This document shows positions 9,066 through 11,718 of a stretch of DNA of 11,718 nt, one piece after another. Position 1 is the stretch's first letter, and each line of letters starts with the position of its first letter. The stretch is from Bacteroidota bacterium (GTDB lineage: Bacteria > Bacteroidota > Bacteroidia > Flavobacteriales > Crocinitomicaceae): NCBI GenBank assembly GCA_029558435.1, contig JAKQEZ010000355.1, positions 1 to 11,718 of the forward strand. Reading direction: 5' to 3'. The notes under the pieces were generated by a model that saw only the letters and a program-made list of their open reading frames with translations, did not search any database and was not told the DNA's origin. The position numbers were made by a program, and so were the translations under genes.

Positions 9066-9089
9066 AAATCAGCCCACAAAAAACACACA

Positions 9090-9145
9090 CTTGCAAGCCG
9101 CTACGACTCAACCCACGAACCAAAGCTTGCAAGAGAGTATTTTTT
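9090..9145 (+). terminator. Possible weak terminator after the operon
   Basis: CTTGCAAGC (9090-9098) pairs with GCTTGCAAG (9125-9133) across a 26-nt loop, with six T at 9140-9145. The loop is long and the T run is six bases away from the stem, so this is a weak candidate. Its position 25 nt after the last operon gene is reasonable. Confidence 0.3.
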
Positions 9146-9156
9146 CTCCCACCCCA

Positions 9157-9178
9157 AAAAAATTAAAAAACAAAAAAT
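9157..9178 (-). repeat. Right copy of the 22-nt A/T inverted repeat
   Basis: Exact reverse complement of 273-294. The two copies sit in the leader and tail of the same cassette, about 8.9 kb apart. See the left copy for the caution on simple composition. Confidence 0.5.
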
Positions 9179-9298
9179 TTCCCCTGCTTCAAAAAAATAA
9201 AACTTCGCAACCGCACAACCCACGACAGACAAGCACCTTGACAGGTTATGACTTTATTCAAAAAGATGACTCAACTGGACACGGACGAAGAAGGGCAT

Positions 9299-9434
9299 CC
9301 GCTAACATGGTATTGCCGCAATGGGGGGTGAAGTCCTTTTATGAAACTTTTGTGGTTAAACAAACGGCAGTGCATCTATTGAACTTTTGTGCTAAAAATC
9401 CCCCACTGCGGCAATACCCGAACCGTTATGCACC
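9299..9434 (+). repeat. attC-like recombination site, copy 2
   Basis: Same architecture as copy 1: AAC at 9304-9306, left arm 9304-9327, a 72-nt loop at 9328-9399, right arm 9400-9427 ending in GTT. Eighteen of 20 stem positions pair, including GGTATTGCCGCA against its complement. The right arm has five bases (GAACC) before GTT where the left has one. The left flank CCGCTAAC mirrors the head of the interval before it. The right flank GTTATGCACC mirrors the tail of the interval after it (11454-11463). The two flanks of this hairpin pair with each other only over GTTA/TAAC, so a simple palindrome does not explain them. Loop units start near 9330, 9348, 9366 and 9385. Confidence 0.82.
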
Positions 9435-9829
9435 ATTTTAGGACAGACATAGCGGTTCGACAGAAACTTTCAACGAGAGACCTTTCGACCATTTTATTAA
9501 CGGCAGGACTGCTGACAGTCTATTTCTTGCCGACCGACTTCCTATTTCATAACCCGACCTCTTTTTGCATTCATAAAAACTTGCTGCACTTCGACTGCCC
9601 TGGTTGCGGTATGACAAGGGCTTTATATTCTTTATTACACGGACATTTAAGCCAAGCATTGCTATTTAATATCGCAATTGCTCCGTTGACAATTTTAATA
9701 GTTCAACATTACTTCTCATACATTTTACCGACCCGACCTAATGACATTTTCAGAAAAATATCCCTTGCACTTTTCACGACCGTTTTACTAACTCAATATT
9801 TTATTAAAACATTAAATCACTTTTTATAA
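9428..9829 (+). CDS. DUF2752 membrane protein
   Basis: A 133-residue protein from the ATG at 9428. The frame stays open upstream to 9389, but that start lies inside the attC-like hairpin, beyond the cassette boundary at 9426, so I prefer 9428, whose ATG is part of the core (GTTATG). DUF2752 is recognised by FDCPGCGMTRA at residues 55-65, with paired cysteines C57 and C60, followed by LLHGHLSQALLFN. Three hydrophobic segments (about 18-40, 75-98 and 110-130) make it an inner-membrane protein with the cysteine motif after the first. The family's function is not established. The stop overlaps the next start (TAATG), so the two are probably translated together. Confidence 0.85.
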   Translation: MHHFRTDIAVRQKLSTRDLSTILLTAGLLTVYFLPTDFLFHNPTSFCIHKNLLHFDCPGCGMTRALYSLLHGHLSQALLFNIAIAPLTILIVQHYFSYILPTRPNDIFRKISLALFTTVLLTQYFIKTLNHFL

Positions 9830-10287
9830 TGGAACAGACAGCAGCAATAGCAACCGCACAAATTGTTATAGGACTTTTAATTTGGTTAGTGTTTTTCTTA
9901 ATTATTCGTTGGTCAGTAAACAAAAAGTTTGTGAGCGAAAAACGCATTCAACCCAAGACGAAAGATTTTGCAAACGAATTTTATAAAGAGTTACAAATAT
10001 TCTATCACATTGAAGAAAGCGGAAATAAATTAATTCTGCGAACTGAAAAGATTGACGATTTAATAACTAACGGAATAATAATAGTTGAAGCAAGGAATAA
10101 AGACGACCCTTCTTCTATTGGCATTACTTACAAAAGAAAAATAAAATTTCTCGGCTACATTATTATTCTTTTAGGTATTGCTTGTTGTTATGTAGGAGCA
10201 TTAGTTCCAATCATAATAATATCAGAAACTAAAAAAAATGCTCTTGCCGAAATTGACCGCATTTTTTCAATCGCAAAATCAATTTAA
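9829..10287 (+). CDS. Membrane protein of unknown function (two TM segments)
   Basis: A 152-residue protein I cannot assign to a family. It has a transmembrane helix at about 5-27 (IVIGLLIWLVFFLII), a soluble middle of about 80 residues with strand-like stretches, a second hydrophobic segment at about 107-131 (GYIIILLGIACCYVGALVPI), and a short C-terminal helix (NALAEIDRIFSIAKSI). The start is the ATG overlapping the DUF2752 stop. The layout of its second half (strands, hydrophobic segment, amphipathic helix) resembles the next gene's product, so the two may be distant relatives or partners. Neighbours suggest a small membrane module with DUF2752. Confidence 0.75.
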   Translation: MEQTAAIATAQIVIGLLIWLVFFLIIRWSVNKKFVSEKRIQPKTKDFANEFYKELQIFYHIEESGNKLILRTEKIDDLITNGIIIVEARNKDDPSSIGITYKRKIKFLGYIIILLGIACCYVGALVPIIIISETKKNALAEIDRIFSIAKSI

Positions 10288-10312
10288 TACAAACCAATAA
10301 AAACAAACAATT

Positions 10313-10690
10313 ATGTTCAAAGGAAACTCATCAGTAAGCTTTAAAAGCTCAAAAACAAAAGCAGACGTTATAAAAGTTGTTGAAGAGCAACTTGAAAATA
10401 TGGGTAACGTATCCGTATCGTCTTCAGGTGGTATTAATATCACAGGTTCAAAATTTTCTGGCTTCGGTTACGAAACAAACATTGAAGGTAGAGTAAGCGA
10501 CAGAGACGGTCGTTTCTCTGTTAATATTGATTTTGAAGCAAAGCCAGCAACAGCAGGTTGGGCAATAGCAATTTGCTTTTTCCCTATCGGACTTGCTGTT
10601 ATGATTTTGCCAAACAATGCTAAAGGCGATATGCAACGCAAGGCAGACCAAGCATTGCAAGAGATTAAATCAATACTTGACGAGAAGTAA
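10313..10690 (+). CDS. Small C-terminally membrane-anchored protein of unknown function
   Basis: A 125-residue protein with no family I recognise. Residues 1-75 are soluble, with an amphipathic helix (KADVIKVVEEQLENMG) followed by serine/glycine-rich strand-like segments. A hydrophobic segment spans about 81-100 (GWAIAICFFPIGLAVMILP). The C-terminus is a charged helix (MQRKADQALQEIKSILDEK). No signal peptide is visible. The start follows an A-rich leader typical of Bacteroidota, 25 nt after the previous stop. A strong terminator begins three bases after the stop codon, so this gene ends its operon. Confidence 0.75.
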   Translation: MFKGNSSVSFKSSKTKADVIKVVEEQLENMGNVSVSSSGGINITGSKFSGFGYETNIEGRVSDRDGRFSVNIDFEAKPATAGWAIAICFFPIGLAVMILPNNAKGDMQRKADQALQEIKSILDEK

Positions 10691-10693
10691 TTT

Positions 10694-10730
10694 AAAATGG
10701 GCGGCAAAGCCGCCCATTTTTATTATTTTT
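10694..10730 (+). terminator. Strong intrinsic terminator
   Basis: AAAATGGGCGGC (10694-10705) pairs perfectly over 12 bp with GCCGCCCATTTT (10709-10720) around a 3-nt AAA loop, followed by a T-rich tract to 10730. With A residues before and T residues after, it may also work on the opposite strand. It separates the DUF2752 operon from the last gene of the cassette. Confidence 0.92.
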
Positions 10731-10748
10731 GTTTTACATATTTAAAAA

Positions 10749-11462
10749 ATGAATATAACAGACACAAACTATAATTTTTTAAAAGCTAATTATACTGACT
10801 TTCAAAATAACCTCATAAATGTAGGAAATGATTTTGGCGGACCGTCTTTATATTTTCACAAACGTTCATTAGAAGAAAAAAATAAAAGCTTCCTTAGCGA
10901 CACTCATATTGAAAATATTTATGCAACTCTTGTAGCTTGGGGTATGCATCGAATGGGCGACACATCAACGAAAATGGTTGACTTTGATGTTTTTAAAAAT
11001 TCAATTATCAATCAAAAAGATATTTTAATAACGCTAAAGGATTATAAAATTAACGACCTCAATTTAGATAGAAATGTATTGATTGAACAGTTAAAAAGTA
11101 TTTGTTTTTCATTTCAAGTTTCAATTTCAAATTCAAAGATTGTAGGTAATTCAAAAACACTTGCACACATTTTACCTGACTTAGTTCCGCCAATAGACAG
11201 GCAATATACAATTCGCTTTTTTACAAATGAGCCGAGAAGTGCAGAGAATACGAAAGGACTTTTTAAGAATTTATCAGACTTTAAAAACATTGACGAAGAA
11301 AAAAAATATTTTGACCACATCCTAATCAAGACTTTCGATTTTGTTAATCATATTTTTACAGACAAGAATGTTATTTTAGACGGAAACTTCAATACCTCTT
11401 ACCCAAAAATATTTGACAACTTTATAATGACATATGTTAAGAGAGAAAAAAACGGTGCATAA
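10749..11462 (+). CDS. Hypothetical protein with a conserved-looking SKTLAHILPDLVPPIDR motif
   Basis: A 237-residue, probably cytosolic and mainly helical protein without membrane segments. The clearest signature is SKTLAHILPDLVPPIDRQYT at about 135-154, followed by IRFF. The K/L-H-P-D pattern recalls helix-hairpin-helix DNA-glycosylase-like folds, but I cannot confirm a family, so no function is given. The start follows an A/T-rich leader 18 nt after the terminator tract. TATTTTTG at 10724-10731 fits the Bacteroidota -7 motif, but I see no -33 TTTG at the right spacing. The TAA stop (11460-11462) lies inside the left core of attC-like copy 3, so the gene ends exactly at the cassette tail. 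Confidence 0.8.
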   Translation: MNITDTNYNFLKANYTDFQNNLINVGNDFGGPSLYFHKRSLEEKNKSFLSDTHIENIYATLVAWGMHRMGDTSTKMVDFDVFKNSIINQKDILITLKDYKINDLNLDRNVLIEQLKSICFSFQVSISNSKIVGNSKTLAHILPDLVPPIDRQYTIRFFTNEPRSAENTKGLFKNLSDFKNIDEEKKYFDHILIKTFDFVNHIFTDKNVILDGNFNTSYPKIFDNFIMTYVKREKNGA

Positions 11463-11590
11463 CAGCACCTACCCAAAAGTGGCGGTACAGTGCGAATACG
11501 AGCATTTGTGTTTCAAAAAAAACTTTGTGCGTATAGACAGTTTAGTGTTCCAAATCGCCACCTTCGGGTAGCTGCAAACCGTTACCACCA
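11454..11590 (+). repeat. attC-like recombination site, copy 3
   Basis: AAC at 11461-11463, left arm 11461-11484, a 71-nt loop at 11485-11555, right arm 11556-11583 ending in GTT. Seventeen of 20 stem positions pair, with a core CTACCC unlike the other copies. The right arm again has five bases (AAACC) before GTT. Loop units start near 11486 (TACAGTG), 11504 (ATTTGTG), 11523 (CTTTGTG) and 11541 (TTTAGTG). GGTGCATAAC at 11454-11463 is the exact reverse complement of GTTATGCACC at 9425-9434. The right flank GTTACCACC predicts that the next cassette, outside the window, ends in GGTGGTAAC. Confidence 0.82.
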
Positions 11591-11685
11591 ATGGTAGCAG
11601 GACATAAAAAATATTTACAAATTACATAAGAATATAACATTTTTTTCATTACATTCGCTTAATAAAAACTTTAAATTTTAAAATT
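11582..11685. other. Head of cassette 3, non-coding leader
   Basis: Very A/T-rich after the core. TACCA (11583-11587) and TGGTA (11592-11596) can form a small hairpin at the boundary. AGGACAT follows, similar to the ACAGACAT after the other two cores. No clear promoter consensus is visible. Confidence 0.4.
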
Positions 11686-11718
11686 ATGGAACCAATTGAA
11701 CCATTCGCAAAAGTTTGT
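11686..11718 (+). CDS. Start of an unidentified gene, cut by the window end
   Basis: ATG at 11686 opens a frame reading MEPIEPFAKVC to the last base. It follows an A/T-rich leader (TTTAAATTTTAAAATT) like those before the starts at 10313 and 10749. Its place as first frame in a new cassette supports it, but 11 residues do not allow a family call. Confidence 0.5.
   Translation, partial: MEPIEPFAKVC

Larger units (their letters stand above)
9066..9298. other. Non-coding tail of cassette 1
   Basis: Together with the attC-like site that follows, this makes about 360 nt without a supported gene. It is rich in A runs and C on the + strand and carries the right copy of the 22-nt inverted repeat and a possible terminator hairpin. 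An open frame from 9040 to 9441 crosses the region but overlaps the ATPase gene, runs through the attC-like hairpin and encodes a biased S/T/P/Q/N-rich peptide, so I reject it as a gene. Confidence 0.6.
139..9425 (+). mobile_element. Integron-like gene cassette 1 (about 9.3 kb, four-gene operon)
   Basis: Boundaries follow the integron rule of recombination between G and TT of the GTT core, so the unit runs from T139 to G9425. Its head (138-152) and tail (9292-9306) are reverse complements at 13 of 15 positions, including an unbroken nine. All four long genes lie on the + strand, in the same orientation as the attC-like sites. Most known cassettes carry one or two short genes, so this size is unusual. 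Internal attC-like sites could have been lost, but the junctions inside the operon leave no room for one. Excision has not been shown and no integrase is in the window. Confidence 0.65.
9426..11581 (+). mobile_element. Integron-like gene cassette 2 (about 2.2 kb, four genes)
   Basis: Head 9425-9439 and tail 11449-11463 are reverse complements at 14 of 15 positions, the first ten unbroken. The cassette carries a DUF2752 gene, two small membrane-protein genes, an internal intrinsic terminator and a separate gene of unknown function. Four genes with a terminator between them is unlike the classic one-gene, promoterless cassette, and the last gene needs its own promoter or read-through. Mobility is inferred from the ends only. 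Confidence 0.65.

Noticed and set aside
9040..9441. 133-aa open frame across the end of the ATPase gene and the attC-like site
   Set aside because: It overlaps a solid gene, runs through a structured repeat and encodes a biased S/T/P/Q/N-rich peptide with no recognisable domain.
9389..9829. Longer DUF2752 frame starting at 9389
   Set aside because: The extra 13 residues lie inside the attC-like hairpin, outside the predicted cassette boundary. The ATG at 9428 is preferred.
11485..11555. CRISPR-like array from the 18-19-nt periodicity
   Set aside because: Units are short and degenerate, with no identical repeats or unique spacers, and they lie wholly inside a hairpin loop. No cas genes are present.
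11..11590. Reading the three hairpins as MITEs, REP elements or transposon ends
   Set aside because: Their outer flanks differ between copies and pair with the far end of the adjoining interval, not within the hairpin, and there are no constant terminal repeats or direct target duplications. A full-genome search could still revise this.

Overview
The window is AT-rich, and every supported gene lies on the + strand. Start codons follow A/T-rich leaders without a clear Shine-Dalgarno, and several genes overlap by stop-start fusion (ATGA, TAATG). This fits a Bacteroidota genome. That is an inference from style and gene families; no taxonomic marker gene is present.

Three structured repeats at 11-145, 9299-9434 and 11454-11590 frame the layout. 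Each has a 24-nt left arm starting AAC, a 71-72-nt loop and a 28-nt right arm ending GTT. Arm sequences differ between copies while pairing is kept. The sequence after GTT at the head of each interval is complementary to the sequence before AAC at that interval's tail, not to the outer flank of the same hairpin. This is the R''/R' logic of integron attC sites, so I read the window as two complete gene cassettes (139-9425 and 9426-11581) flanked by the end of one cassette and the start of another. The arms and core do not follow the standard GTTRRRY consensus, and no integrase is present. This may be a divergent or undescribed attC family.

Cassette 1 is about 9.3 kb, very large for a cassette. 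It carries one tightly coupled four-gene operon: a 1300-aa UPF1/DNA2-like superfamily 1 helicase, an 819-aa protein with a PIN nuclease domain and a C-terminal LOTUS/OST-HTH-like domain, a DUF1257 (Ycf35-like) protein apparently fused to a DUF2997-like segment, and a Ycf46-like AAA+ ATPase. Two NTP-driven motors, a candidate ribonuclease and a small partner in one mobile unit look like an undescribed nucleic-acid surveillance or anti-phage system. That role is inferred.

Cassette 2 is about 2.2 kb. It holds a DUF2752 membrane protein, two small membrane-anchored proteins of unknown function with similar architecture, a strong intrinsic terminator, and a separate unknown 237-aa gene whose stop codon lies in the next attC-like site. 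A third cassette begins at 11582 and its first gene runs off the window end.
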